64,000 nt of DNA from JAHDHW01 sp965220465 (GCA_965220465.1 CBDCPZ010000023.1:372001-436000); one strand, 5' to 3'; shown: positions 8,229 to 17,826, numbered from the stretch's first letter. Notes: generated from the letters alone by a model not told the origin. Program-made: numbers and translations.

Positions 8229-10664
8229 ATGTCAAAATTATTTACACTTAGTCTATTTGTTGTTCTCAGTTATATTATAGCTCCTTTTTACGCAATTGCT
8301 CAACCGGTTGGTTGCATGCAAACGATGCAGAAAATAAAATTAGAGCCTTTAACACTTGCAGAAAAAGCAATGATTTCGGCTTCAAATGAGCGTAGCGATA
8401 CTATTGATGTTCTTAATTATAACATCACACTTGAAGTTATCAATTTTGGTCAGGGAATTATAAATGGCAATTGTGAAATTTCTTTCAGCCCAAAGATGAA
8501 CAACATCGATTATTTAGCGTTGGATTTGTTGGATTTAACCGTTGATTCTGTTCATTTTAATGGCCAACCAGTGAGCTATGACTACGACGGATTACTTTTG
8601 GAAATCTTCTATCCAAGCCCTATGGACATGACAGATACCGCTGAAGTGACTGTTTTTTACAATGGACATCCCACCACTGATGGTACCTGGGGTGGTTTTG
8701 ATTTTAATAGTGGCTATGCTTACAATTTAGGAATTGGTTTGACTTCTAATCCATACAATTTTGGACGTAGCTGGTTTCCTTGTTTTGATAATTTTGTTGA
8801 GCGATCTACCTACGATTTTAATATTTTGTCAGCAAATGGGCGAAAAGCCTATTGTGTAGGTACTTTCCTTGAGGAAGTTCCGGTTTCCGGAGATACCATA
8901 ATGAGAAGATACCGTTTGGACCAGCAAATTCCAACTTATCTAGCCGGTGTTGCTGTTTCAAATTATTCACATGTTGATCAAACTCATGATGGGTTTTATG
9001 GAGATGTTCATTTTCAATTGGTAGCCAAAACGAATGACGTTTCAGACATGGTCACCACTTTTGCATCACTTGGAGAAGCTGTCGATGCTCTTGAATATTG
9101 GTATGGCCCATATGCCTGGGATAGAGTAGGTTACGTGACTACTGTTCAAGGTGCGATGGAGCATCCAGGAAACATCGCTTACCCGCAAAGTACTAGTCTT
9201 GGCGGCGATGATTTTGCCCATAGAAGGCTGATGTCACATGAACTCGCTCATTGTTGGTTTGGTGATTATGTTACGCTATCTAGCCCTGCTGATATGTGGT
9301 TTAAAGAAGGAAATGCAGAATACGGCGCTCATTTATTTACAGAATATTTTTTGGGCCGGGATCAGTTTATTGATCAGGTAAAAGATAACTTTTTAGATGA
9401 AGTCCTTAAAAAAGCAAACTTTGACGATGACGGTTTTCAGCCATTATCCGGAATTCCTTACGAGCATACTTATGGCACCCATACTTACCGAAAAGGTGCT
9501 TCAATGATACATAATCTGAGAGGGTATCTAGGAGATTCATTGTTCCGTGTGGGGCAGCGAGCTGTTTTAAATAATTTCGCTTATGGTTCAGTTAATGCAG
9601 CTCAGTACCGCGATCAATTATCTCAAACGACAGGGGTAGATCTCACCTCTTTTTTTGATGATTGGATCTATGCACCGGGTTATGCAGGTTATGAAATTGA
9701 TTCGGTTGATGTTGAGCAAAATGGAAGCGACTTTGAGGCGACCGTTTATATTCAACAAAAGTTGAGGGCCGCTCCTCATTTTCATACAAACACTCCGATT
9801 GAAATTACATTTATGGATGAAAATTGGAATCGTTATGTTGAAGAAATCATGGTCAGTGGGGAATTCACAACGGTTCAACTTACTTTGCCATTTCAGCCTG
9901 TTGCTCATTTTCTAAACGAATCAGAAAAACTCAACATAGCAATGATGGCAAATAATATGGTGATTTATGGTCCGATCAACAGGTATTTAGGATATGCTGA
10001 CATGCAAGTTACGGTTCAATCAACGCCTGATTCTGCATTCCTGAGAGTAGAGCATTATTGGGTTGCTCCCGATGAAATTGGTGATAATCCTTTTGATGCA
10101 ACGATTTCCAGCACGCATTATTGGGAAATAGATGGTATAATTCCGGAAGGTATGGAAGCCACTGGAAATTTAAAATACTCCGGAATCACCCAACCTCATT
10201 TGGATATGGATTTGGCAGGAACAACTGAAGACAGTATTATTTTGGTTTATCGGGAAGATGCGCATCATCCGTGGGTAGAGCATTCAGATTATTTTATTTT
10301 AAATACAATCCCAAATGATGGAAGTGGTAATGTAGTCTTTAACGGATTAAAAAAAGGTCATTATGCTTTTGCAAATGGAAGCCTGCCTATGGTTAGTACA
10401 ACAAATGTTTTTGATCAACTCCAACTTAAATTATATCCAAACCCTGCTTCTGATAAATTATTCATCGAAGGAGAAATAGAATCAAAAGAGGATTTGAATT
10501 ATAGTATTTTTGATCTTTCAGGTAGACTTGTTGACTTCAACAACCTGGAAAATTTGCGTCAACAAATTGATGTTTCAAAACTTGAAAATGGCATGTATAT
10601 TTTTCAAATAATTATGGATTCCGGCAAATCCATTGGTTCCGCACAATTTGAAATAATCAAATAG
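8229..10664 (+). CDS. M1-family aminopeptidase with T9SS sorting domain
   Basis: An 811-residue secreted protein with a signal peptide (residues 1-24, cleavage after A-I-A-Q). An M1 N-terminal beta domain follows, then a gluzincin catalytic domain with H337-E-L-A-H341 and E360, which is the canonical HExxH-x18-E zinc site. The exopeptidase motif normally written G-x-M-E-N reads G-A-M-E-H (308-312). An M1 beta/helical tail follows. The last ~80 residues are a type IX secretion sorting domain (L-Y-P-N-P-A-S-D-K-L, ending in V-x-x-x-Q-F-E-I-I-K). It is predicted to be exported through the outer membrane and attached to or released from the surface, where it would cleave peptides from the N-terminus. 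It stands alone, with a strong hairpin after it. Confidence 0.93.
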   Translation: MSKLFTLSLFVVLSYIIAPFYAIAQPVGCMQTMQKIKLEPLTLAEKAMISASNERSDTIDVLNYNITLEVINFGQGIINGNCEISFSPKMNNIDYLALDLLDLTVDSVHFNGQPVSYDYDGLLLEIFYPSPMDMTDTAEVTVFYNGHPTTDGTWGGFDFNSGYAYNLGIGLTSNPYNFGRSWFPCFDNFVERSTYDFNILSANGRKAYCVGTFLEEVPVSGDTIMRRYRLDQQIPTYLAGVAVSNYSHVDQTHDGFYGDVHFQLVAKTNDVSDMVTTFASLGEAVDALEYWYGPYAWDRVGYVTTVQGAMEHPGNIAYPQSTSLGGDDFAHRRLMSHELAHCWFGDYVTLSSPADMWFKEGNAEYGAHLFTEYFLGRDQFIDQVKDNFLDEVLKKANFDDDGFQPLSGIPYEHTYGTHTYRKGASMIHNLRGYLGDSLFRVGQRAVLNNFAYGSVNAAQYRDQLSQTTGVDLTSFFDDWIYAPGYAGYEIDSVDVEQNGSDFEATVYIQQKLRAAPHFHTNTPIEITFMDENWNRYVEEIMVSGEFTTVQLTLPFQPVAHFLNESEKLNIAMMANNMVIYGPINRYLGYADMQVTVQSTPDSAFLRVEHYWVAPDEIGDNPFDATISSTHYWEIDGIIPEGMEATGNLKYSGITQPHLDMDLAGTTEDSIILVYREDAHHPWVEHSDYFILNTIPNDGSGNVVFNGLKKGHYAFANGSLPMVSTTNVFDQLQLKLYPNPASDKLFIEGEIESKEDLNYSIFDLSGRLVDFNNLENLRQQIDVSKLENGMYIFQIIMDSGKSIGSAQFEIIK

Positions 10665-10690
10665 TAAAAACTATTCAAAAATTTATAATT

Positions 10691-10735
10691 AAAGTGCTTT
10701 AGTCAGATAACTGGCTAAGGCACTTTAATTTTTGC
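10691..10735 (+). terminator. Terminator after the M1 peptidase gene
   Basis: AAAGTGC at 10691-10697 pairs with GCACTTT at 10719-10725. The stem extends inward (TTTAGTCAG with CTGGCTAAG, one G-T pair), and T-rich sequence follows. Confidence 0.75.
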
Positions 10736-10924
10736 ATTCAAATTTTTATGATTTGAAGAGTGGTTATTAACCTGCAACTATTTTCAAAAAATTTTATTTC
10801 CCATTTTTCAAAAAAAAAGTAGCAGAAGTTGAGTAAATATTTCGATAAGAAAGCTTCGGAATTTCATTATATTTAGATTTAAATAAAACTAAGAAACCCT
10901 GAAAACCTCAAAACCCAAATTCTT

Positions 10925-13900
10925 ATGAAAAGCTGTCCTCCCCTCCTATTTTTAATGCTTTTGTCATTTTTTTCAATAGCTCAATCCACTACAACAAATC
11001 ATCAGGTAATTATCCTTGGGAATATTGCTGACATTACGGCACAGGATGATTTTTTACAAAACCTTAAATTTCGTTTAAAGAACATAAATTCTCCTTTTAC
11101 AGTATTGCTGAATGGAGATATTGCAGCTAATAATGTGAGCGAGGGAGTAGATCAACTTGGCCTTGTTAAAAAGATAATGGATTTGGTCGATACAAAGAAA
11201 TCAAGTAATCTGATCATCATTCCAGGTGATCGGGATTGGGGTAACAGTGGTAAAGGGGGATTAAAAAAGGTGTTAAATATGGAATCAGCTATCAAATCAT
11301 ATATTAAGGAGAAGGGATATAAAAGAGTGGAATGGGTTATTCCTGATGGATGCCCGGGTCCTTTTATTATTGAAGTAGATGAAACCATGGTATTAATTGT
11401 TGTAAATACGCAATGGTGGAACCATCCCTTTGACAAACCGCGTCCATCTGATGGTAAATGCGATATCATAACGCATAGAGATTTTATGGAAGAACTGGAA
11501 GATGCGGTTGATGAATTTAGTGATAAAAATGTGCTTATTATTGGCCATCATCCTTTTAAATCCCTGGGTAATTACGGAGGTCGTTTTTCATTTGGAAACC
11601 GAATGACTCCCTTCCCTGTAATTGGAAGCTTTAGAGTGGCTTATAGAAGAAAGGTAGGTTCTATTTTAGATATTTCCAACGAAAACCTGGAGCCTTTGGT
11701 TGAGGGTATGAAAAACTTGTTTTTCTTTAATAAAAACCTGATTTATATTTCAAGTCACGAACACAATCAACAAATCATTCTGGATAATGATAATTTCATA
11801 ATAAATAGCGGTGCAATCGAAAAAGGTCGTTATGCTGCCAATGATCCAGATGCATGGTTTTCCAGTAAAAAAGCGGGCTGGATCGAATTAAGTTATAAAA
11901 AGAATGGCGCCGTTGAAGCTATTTTTATTGCAGCGGATCAAGGATCAAAACATAAACTAATTTCTTTGTTTGATTCAGCATGCTCCTCTGCCTCAATGGG
12001 ACCAAACCCTAAGACACCTCCTAACCTGGCTTACACACCCTGTTTCGAAGAAAAAAATGTTCCTGAAAAAATGGCAAGAAACTACCCTGACTTTGTAGAA
12101 GTTGAAGGTGGAAAAGAATATAAAGCCGGCAAATGGAAACAGTTTTGGTGGGGAAAGCATTATCGATCAACATGGACCGCTTCTGTAAAAGCCCCTTATT
12201 TGAATTTGGATACAACCTTTAATGGTTTGATAGTTCATAAAAAAGGAGGAGGCAGACAAACTATTTCGCTCAAATTTAAATCTCAAAACAAGACTAGATA
12301 TGTGTTCCGTTCTGTGAATAAAGATCCGTCAAAGGCCTTTAATTACAAATTGCGGCCAACGCTAGTTTCTACCATAACAAAAGATCAAACCTCTACACAG
12401 CATCCTTACGGAGCAATGGCAATTGATCCATTGCTGAATAAAATTGATATCCTTCACGCTCATCCAACCTTGTATGTTTTGCCAAACGATGAAAAATTAG
12501 GCTCTTTTCAATTTAAATATGGAAACCTTTTTGGCATGCTGGAAGAAAACCCCGGCAAAAAGAATAATTTGGATATTCGTTTTGGAAATGCGGACAAAAT
12601 AGTACGAAGCAACAATCTATTTAGGCAATTATATCGTGATCATGATAATAAAGTAGATCTCGTCGAATTTGTTCGTGCAAGGAGTTTTGATATTCTGGTA
12701 GGAGATTGGAGCAAGCATGAAGATAATTGGAAATGGGCAAAATTTAAAACGAATGATTTCAACATTTACCGTCCGATTCCGCGTGACCGCGACCATGTTT
12801 TTTCTAAGCAAGATGGTTTTTTCCCTTATATAGCAGACCGCGAATGGGCGCTGCAAAATATTGAAAATTTTGATTATAAAATAAAAGGCTTGAAAAGCCT
12901 GATGTGGCAGGCTCGTCATATGGACCGATTTATTGCATCAGAAGCATCACGTGAGCTTTGGATCGATCAGGCAAAACTTATTCAAGCGTCTATAACAGAC
13001 AAAGATATTGACAAAGCAGTTGAAAACATGCCCCCTGAAATTTATGACTTATCTGGAGCTACTATCTCTAAAAAACTAAAGCAAAGGATAAAGGACCTTC
13101 CAAAATATGCAGAAGATTATTATGAATTATTAGCTAAAGAAGTAGATGTTCTGGGTTCTGCTGGTAAGGAATTTATAGATATCGATCGCGCTGAAGATGG
13201 AACCGTTACCGTTACGGTTTTTAATGCCACAAAAGACCGAGAAAAAGGGAAAAAACAATTGTATTTTAGAAAATTCTATCCTAAAGAAACAAAGGAAATC
13301 AGAGTATTTGGATTAGGTGGCGGAGATGTTTTTAATATAACCGGTGATGAATCATCGAAAATTAAAATTCGTGTTTTCGGAGGATCAGGCGATGATACTT
13401 TTACGGAATCTGGTAAGCGAAAGCCATCAAAAACGTTAATTTATGATAAAGGAAAAGGCACCGATGTGAAAATTGGAGAAGGTGCCAAATTGGTAGATTA
13501 CTGGAATAAAGATATTTATGATTACGATCGTACACGATTTAAATACAATACTTACTTTCCTCTTGTTTTTCTAAATTATAGCAACTTCAATGGGCTGACT
13601 TTAGCGGGAGGAGTGACTTTCACAAGACAGCGTTATGATAAAGAAGATTATGCTGCAAAACATAGCATTGCGGGCGGTATTTCTACAAAAGGGAACCTGA
13701 AAATTGCATACGATGGTCGTTTTCATCAAGCAATTAGAAAGTGGGATATTCTTTTAAGGGCATCTGCTGCCAGTCCGGATTTTCACAATAATTTTTTCGG
13801 ATTGGGAAATTCAACCATGAAATCAGATGATTTGGAATCAGCTAACTATTATGAAATCCAATATAGTAAATACAATATTTTGACCGGTGTTTCGAGAGAA

Positions 13901-14611
13901 TTTTGGAAGAAAAGCAAATTTGATTTGGTTTTTGGATACGAATCTGTTGATTCAAAAAAATTAGATAGCAAAACTATTCTTGATGATTCAAAAGCACCTG
14001 GTGCATTTAAAACGCTGACTTTTCTTCCTGTAGAAGCTGAATTAGAACTAGATTTTAGAGATGAAAAAGGGCTTCCTTACAACGGCACTCATTTGTTTGT
14101 TAAATATACGAATGGTACTATCCTGAATGAAAAAGATTCCTCAAATAATGTTTTTAGTTACGGTTATTTGGAAGGTGGTATTGAATATTACATCTCTACT
14201 GTAAATAAAAATAAATTAACACTGGGTTTGCGTTTTGGTGGTGCAAAAGGTTATGGAGATATTCCGTTTTATAAAATGCCGAACCTCGGAGGTACGAACG
14301 GGTTAAGAGGCTATACCGGCCAGCGTTTTACAGGTGATTCGAAGATTTATTTTAATAGTGAATTGCGATTGCAATTGCTTGACCGTTACACACCACTTTT
14401 CCCCATAAAATTAGGTATTAAAGCTTTTTTTGATACGGGTCGGGTTTATTATTCTGGGGATGCAAATGAAAGTAATAAATGGCATATGGGCTATGGCGGA
14501 GGCATTTATGTTGTCCCTTTTGAAGAAGAATTTATCATTTCTGTTTCTATTGGATTTTCGGACGAAGAATCATTTTATCCAGTAATTGGATTTGGAACTC
14601 CATTGAGATAA
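10925..14611 (+). CDS. Phosphoesterase-like / kinase-like / outer-membrane barrel fusion
   Basis: A 1228-residue exported protein (signal peptide to about residue 20, F-S-I-A-Q). Three parts can be seen. Residues 25-330 resemble calcineurin-type phosphoesterases: N-G-D-I-A (63-67), G-D-R-D-W (101-105), G-H-H-P-F (207-211), S-H-E-H (277-280). Several metal ligands differ from the usual G-D, G-N-H-D pattern. Residues about 500-760 contain G-D-W-S-K-H-E-D-N-W and R-P-I-P-R-D-R-D-H-V-F (about 590-625), reminiscent of CotH/FAM20-type atypical kinases. From about 880 on there are aromatic-ended beta strands and a BamA/surface-antigen-like end (L-G-G-T-N-G-L-R-G-Y, about 1120, and a C-terminal barrel strand). 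It is probably an outer-membrane protein with the enzyme-like domains facing the periplasm. Proteins of this length and order exist in other Bacteroidota, usually named metallophosphoesterase; the role is not known to me. The kinase comparison is inference. Confidence 0.75.
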   Translation: MKSCPPLLFLMLLSFFSIAQSTTTNHQVIILGNIADITAQDDFLQNLKFRLKNINSPFTVLLNGDIAANNVSEGVDQLGLVKKIMDLVDTKKSSNLIIIPGDRDWGNSGKGGLKKVLNMESAIKSYIKEKGYKRVEWVIPDGCPGPFIIEVDETMVLIVVNTQWWNHPFDKPRPSDGKCDIITHRDFMEELEDAVDEFSDKNVLIIGHHPFKSLGNYGGRFSFGNRMTPFPVIGSFRVAYRRKVGSILDISNENLEPLVEGMKNLFFFNKNLIYISSHEHNQQIILDNDNFIINSGAIEKGRYAANDPDAWFSSKKAGWIELSYKKNGAVEAIFIAADQGSKHKLISLFDSACSSASMGPNPKTPPNLAYTPCFEEKNVPEKMARNYPDFVEVEGGKEYKAGKWKQFWWGKHYRSTWTASVKAPYLNLDTTFNGLIVHKKGGGRQTISLKFKSQNKTRYVFRSVNKDPSKAFNYKLRPTLVSTITKDQTSTQHPYGAMAIDPLLNKIDILHAHPTLYVLPNDEKLGSFQFKYGNLFGMLEENPGKKNNLDIRFGNADKIVRSNNLFRQLYRDHDNKVDLVEFVRARSFDILVGDWSKHEDNWKWAKFKTNDFNIYRPIPRDRDHVFSKQDGFFPYIADREWALQNIENFDYKIKGLKSLMWQARHMDRFIASEASRELWIDQAKLIQASITDKDIDKAVENMPPEIYDLSGATISKKLKQRIKDLPKYAEDYYELLAKEVDVLGSAGKEFIDIDRAEDGTVTVTVFNATKDREKGKKQLYFRKFYPKETKEIRVFGLGGGDVFNITGDESSKIKIRVFGGSGDDTFTESGKRKPSKTLIYDKGKGTDVKIGEGAKLVDYWNKDIYDYDRTRFKYNTYFPLVFLNYSNFNGLTLAGGVTFTRQRYDKEDYAAKHSIAGGISTKGNLKIAYDGRFHQAIRKWDILLRASAASPDFHNNFFGLGNSTMKSDDLESANYYEIQYSKYNILTGVSREFWKKSKFDLVFGYESVDSKKLDSKTILDDSKAPGAFKTLTFLPVEAELELDFRDEKGLPYNGTHLFVKYTNGTILNEKDSSNNVFSYGYLEGGIEYYISTVNKNKLTLGLRFGGAKGYGDIPFYKMPNLGGTNGLRGYTGQRFTGDSKIYFNSELRLQLLDRYTPLFPIKLGIKAFFDTGRVYYSGDANESNKWHMGYGGGIYVVPFEEEFIISVSIGFSDEESFYPVIGFGTPLR

Positions 14612-14725
14612 ATTTAAAATTTTAAAATAGGTGTTAATTTTATTTTTAGCTAACAAATTTATTGGAGCCTCAACATTTGAGAAAAAAATAACTATCTTTC
14701 TAAACAAATTGTACAACAAGCTAAA

Positions 14726-15112
14726 ATGGTAAGTGAAACAAGATTATTTGATGCATTTGGAGAGCTCATCTACGCTGTAGCTATTTCTGATGGTATGATT
14801 CAACCGGAAGAAATCAAGACGCTTGAAGAATTATTGAAAGGCCATCCCTGGGCCAGCGAGATTCAATGGTCATTTGATTATGAGTTAAAAAATAATAAAT
14901 CATTGAAGGACAGTTATGAAAAAGCCTTGGAAACGCTCAAAGAAAACGGACCCTTTAAAGATTACCATTATCTTGTCGATATCATTGAAAAAATAGCTGC
15001 TTCCAGCGAGAGAGTTGAAAAAAATGAAAAAACAGTTATTGATTCTTTTCAGAAATCACTTCGAGCGCATTTTTTAGAGTTTTTGGATGAAAACGGACTG
15101 CTTATTCAATGA
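14726..15112 (+). CDS. Small TerB-like protein
   Basis: A 128-residue soluble, acidic, helical protein without a signal peptide. It begins with a helix and A-I-S-D-G-M-I-Q-P-E-E, which matches the A-D-G-x-x-x-x-E-E pattern of TerB-like domains. It does not align end to end with the pair at 6973-8026, so it is at most a distant relative. It follows the barrel fusion gene after 114 bases and precedes the IS200-type element. Function unknown. Confidence 0.7.
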   Translation: MVSETRLFDAFGELIYAVAISDGMIQPEEIKTLEELLKGHPWASEIQWSFDYELKNNKSLKDSYEKALETLKENGPFKDYHYLVDIIEKIAASSERVEKNEKTVIDSFQKSLRAHFLEFLDENGLLIQ

Positions 15113-15164
15113 TTACATTCCTTTTAATAATCCCCGATCGAGGATAGATTTGGAGTGTAATTAG

Positions 15165-15735
15165 TAACTAAACGACCACCTACTTGAAGTAGGTGGGTTT
15201 GAATGATTCATGACTAAAAGTCATTTTTTATATTACTCAAGCAAAAAGTTGTCTTGAGATTTATCTGAAGGTTTTCTATGGTGTTCTAGATATTCTTGCA
15301 CCATTTCGTCAGTAATATTTCCGGTACTCCATGCTCCATAGCCTGTTGCCCATAAATGCTGACCCCAGTATCGTTTCTTTAAATGGGGAAACTCTTTTTG
15401 CAACAAGCGAGAACTTCTTCCTTTTAGTTGTTTGAGCACAGTGCTCACTGATAACTTGGATGGATATTCTATATGCATGTGCACATGATCTTTACTGACT
15501 ACTCCCTTCAGTATTTCTATATCTAAGGTTTCGCAATCTTGTATCAACAGACTTCGGCATTTTGACTGTACATCTCCTGTTAATACATGATAACGGTATT
15601 TGGTAACCCATACTATGTGGACAGTTAATCGAGTTAATGTATGCGATCCCTTTCTATATAGCGCCATCTTTTTGATGCTAATTTAACAGAATAAATTGTT
15701 CCCACTGAAGTGGGAGGTTTTAAACCTTTTTTATT
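15165..15735 (-). mobile_element. IS200-type element, tnpA only (ends approximate)
   Basis: A single-gene element bounded by two imperfectly matched subterminal hairpins, as expected for the IS200/IS605 group, which moves as single-stranded DNA and has no inverted repeats. The downstream-side hairpin is 15176-15196 (9-base stem CCACCTACT, 3-base loop). The side ahead of the transposase has 15700-15715 (stem TCCCAC, loop TGAA). A short T-tailed hairpin (15715-15732) lies beyond it and a second one (15209-15225, ATGACT...AGTCAT then T6) lies just after the stop. Exact cleavage sites cannot be read, so the ends given are approximate. Confidence 0.75.
15233..15667 (-). CDS. tnpA: IS200/IS605-family transposase TnpA
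   Basis: A 144-residue Y1 HUH transposase, full length for the family. The metal-binding H-V-H-M-H (61-65) and the catalytic tyrosine Y126 (in V-Q-E-Y-L-E-H-H) are intact, so it is probably active. It cuts and rejoins single-stranded DNA at the element ends using the hairpins listed for the element. No tnpB or guide-RNA region accompanies it. Start ATG at 15667. Confidence 0.95.
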   Translation of the reverse strand: MALYRKGSHTLTRLTVHIVWVTKYRYHVLTGDVQSKCRSLLIQDCETLDIEILKGVVSKDHVHMHIEYPSKLSVSTVLKQLKGRSSRLLQKEFPHLKKRYWGQHLWATGYGAWSTGNITDEMVQEYLEHHRKPSDKSQDNFLLE

Positions 15736-15741
15736 GAAGAC

Positions 15742-17583
15742 TTATTTTATTACAAACTTGTGGGTTAACCGTTGGTCTTCTGATTTTATTTCCAGCAAAT
15801 ACATTCCTGAAACCAAATCAATTACATCAATTTTGAATTGATTAAAAGTTCCAAAACGCTGATCGACGGATTGGAAATAATGTCTTCTGCCAAGCAAATC
15901 ATAAACTGACAATGTAAAACTTTTAGCTTCTTGTAATTCAAAATGAACATTTAATTCCTCTGAAACCGGATTTGGGAAAATTTGAAGATTCCAATTTGAA
16001 GCAAGGTCCTCTGTATTTACAAAACATTCTGCTTCCGGATTGAAAACAATAGCTTGAACAAAAGTATTTATACAACCAGTTGAAGGATCGGTCACTTCAA
16101 GCATATACTCTCCGTCCTCCATTGCACAATAAAACGGTTCTGTTTCTCCTGTTAACAGGTTATTATCCTGATACCATTGAAAAGTATAACCAGCAGGATA
16201 ACTGATTGATTCCAAAAGACTTAGCAGGTTGTTTTCGTTGAAATATTCAGGTTCTTCGGGTAATGATGAAAACTCAATACTCACCTCTTCAGAAACGGCT
16301 GAACAACCCATTGCATTTGTAAAAACCACTGAATATACGCCAGATTCAGTCACTTCCAAATCCACTTCCGTTTCATCGACCAGCGCTACTCCATCTCGTA
16401 GCCATTGATTTCCTTCATTGTAAGAAGAAGACAATACCGTCATTTCTCCCTCACAAAACGAAGTCGCACTAATATTTGAAATGACCGGAGTATCAGGAAT
16501 TTCAAAAACCCAAACAGTATCGGAGGATTCAACAACTTCAATCGGATGGATGATATCAAAATGCATGTTAAAATTACCGGTGATCAGTGGTCCATTCGAA
16601 AGTTGATTAAAAGTCACAATTCCACAAATGTCATCACTTCCATTTATACCACTATCTTCATCCACTGCTTTCAATTCATAATTTCCACTCAATAATTTGA
16701 TATTTGGAAAATACTCAATCGGAGCCGCAGTGTTCCATGCGATTTCTGAATCATAAATCAGAATTCCAGATGGATCTCTGATTTCGATATGAATATCAGG
16801 ATTTGTTGACCAATCCGGAGCAGTGGGAATATCGTTACAGCCTGATGCAGTGATCACAGCTCGAGTCAATATATATCCTACTGTGTCGATTTCCGCTTCG
16901 TAGTTAACAACATAAAACCCTGGTTGTGAGTAAGTTTGGTCTTGAGGATTTTCATCGAGACTGGAATTTCCATTTCCAAAATCCCAATTATAAGAAAATC
17001 CATCCTCACCGTTGCTGGGGATATTGTTTTGAAAGGAAACAGTCACCTCACCACATCCAGTATTGTTCAACATGGTAAACCCTTCCGTAACACTCAATGA
17101 AGGATCAATTGTAATTTCCATATAAAAAACAGCTTGTTGTGTAAAAACCAATATTGTCGCTTCTACAGTAACTTCAATGAGATAAGTTCCTGCTTGAAAT
17201 GGAGTTCCGTTAAAATTAAAACAACCATCTGTTTCAACAGCAGGGTTATAAGAAGTCTGATTGGATTCCCAGGATAGCCCTGAAGGCAAATTGCTCAATC
17301 CGAGTATGTCTATCTGGTTGATTGTCAGTCCAGTAGGAATGTCAGGATCAACTTCATTAACCGGAGTAGTAGTTTTTGGCATTCTGAAACTTACATCGTT
17401 ATCATAATAAACGCCAACGGTTCCATTTGGTAAAGCGCCTAAATATATGGTATCTTCTGCCATTCCTTGAGGAACTTCCACGGTGCATAAATCATCGGGG
17501 CAATCTCCCGCATAAGAAGGTGATGCTATAATTCCCAGACAAAAAATGATTAATATTTTAAGTGTAAAAATTTTCTGATTCAT
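15742..17583 (-). CDS. Secreted PKD/Ig-like protein with T9SS sorting domain
   Basis: A 613-residue secreted protein. The signal peptide is residues 1-25 (cleavage after S-Y-A). It is followed by Cys-containing beta-rich regions, a clear PKD domain at about 180-240 (Y-N-W-D-F-G-N-G-N-S), and Ig-like repeats (W-L-R-D-G-V-A-L; F-Q-W-Y-Q-D-N-N). The last ~80 residues are a sorting domain (I-F-P-N-P-V-S-E-E-L-N-V-H-F ... V-Y-D-L-L-G-R ... G-M-Y-L-L-E-I). It should be exported by the type IX system and displayed at the surface, probably as an adhesin or matrix protein; no enzymatic domain is visible. The first bases after its stop (lower coordinates) are the IS200 element, so its downstream region is interrupted. 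Confidence 0.85.
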   Translation of the reverse strand: MNQKIFTLKILIIFCLGIIASPSYAGDCPDDLCTVEVPQGMAEDTIYLGALPNGTVGVYYDNDVSFRMPKTTTPVNEVDPDIPTGLTINQIDILGLSNLPSGLSWESNQTSYNPAVETDGCFNFNGTPFQAGTYLIEVTVEATILVFTQQAVFYMEITIDPSLSVTEGFTMLNNTGCGEVTVSFQNNIPSNGEDGFSYNWDFGNGNSSLDENPQDQTYSQPGFYVVNYEAEIDTVGYILTRAVITASGCNDIPTAPDWSTNPDIHIEIRDPSGILIYDSEIAWNTAAPIEYFPNIKLLSGNYELKAVDEDSGINGSDDICGIVTFNQLSNGPLITGNFNMHFDIIHPIEVVESSDTVWVFEIPDTPVISNISATSFCEGEMTVLSSSYNEGNQWLRDGVALVDETEVDLEVTESGVYSVVFTNAMGCSAVSEEVSIEFSSLPEEPEYFNENNLLSLLESISYPAGYTFQWYQDNNLLTGETEPFYCAMEDGEYMLEVTDPSTGCINTFVQAIVFNPEAECFVNTEDLASNWNLQIFPNPVSEELNVHFELQEAKSFTLSVYDLLGRRHYFQSVDQRFGTFNQFKIDVIDLVSGMYLLEIKSEDQRLTHKFVIK

Positions 17584-17767
17584 AGGTAAAGTTTAAAGGT
17601 TAAACAGCAACTGCACGTGCAGTATTAATTAAATTTCACAATTAAGGGGTGTACTCTATGAATTCAAAACGTTGTGTGCAGTAAAGGGTGATATGTAGCG
17701 GTGAGATTGGATTTAAAGGTATACAAAAACTACCTTTTATAAAAATAAAAAATATAAAATCCTTTCA

Positions 17768-17803
17768 GGATTTGAATTTTGTTAAAAAGCAAAATTCAAA
17801 TCC
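17768..17803. repeat. Perfect 14-base inverted repeat between two secreted-protein genes
   Basis: GGATTTGAATTTTG (17768-17781) and its exact complement (17790-17803) enclose an 8-base loop. It lies after the 17827-18645 gene and ahead of the 15742-17583 gene. No clean T run follows on either strand, so a terminator or an mRNA structure are both possible. Confidence 0.7.
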
Positions 17804-17826
17804 AAAAAGAATAAATGATAATTGAG

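Noticed and set aside
15113..15740. A TnpB nuclease with guide RNA beside the IS200-type element
   Set aside because: No second gene or structured guide-like region lies within the element; only tnpA is present.
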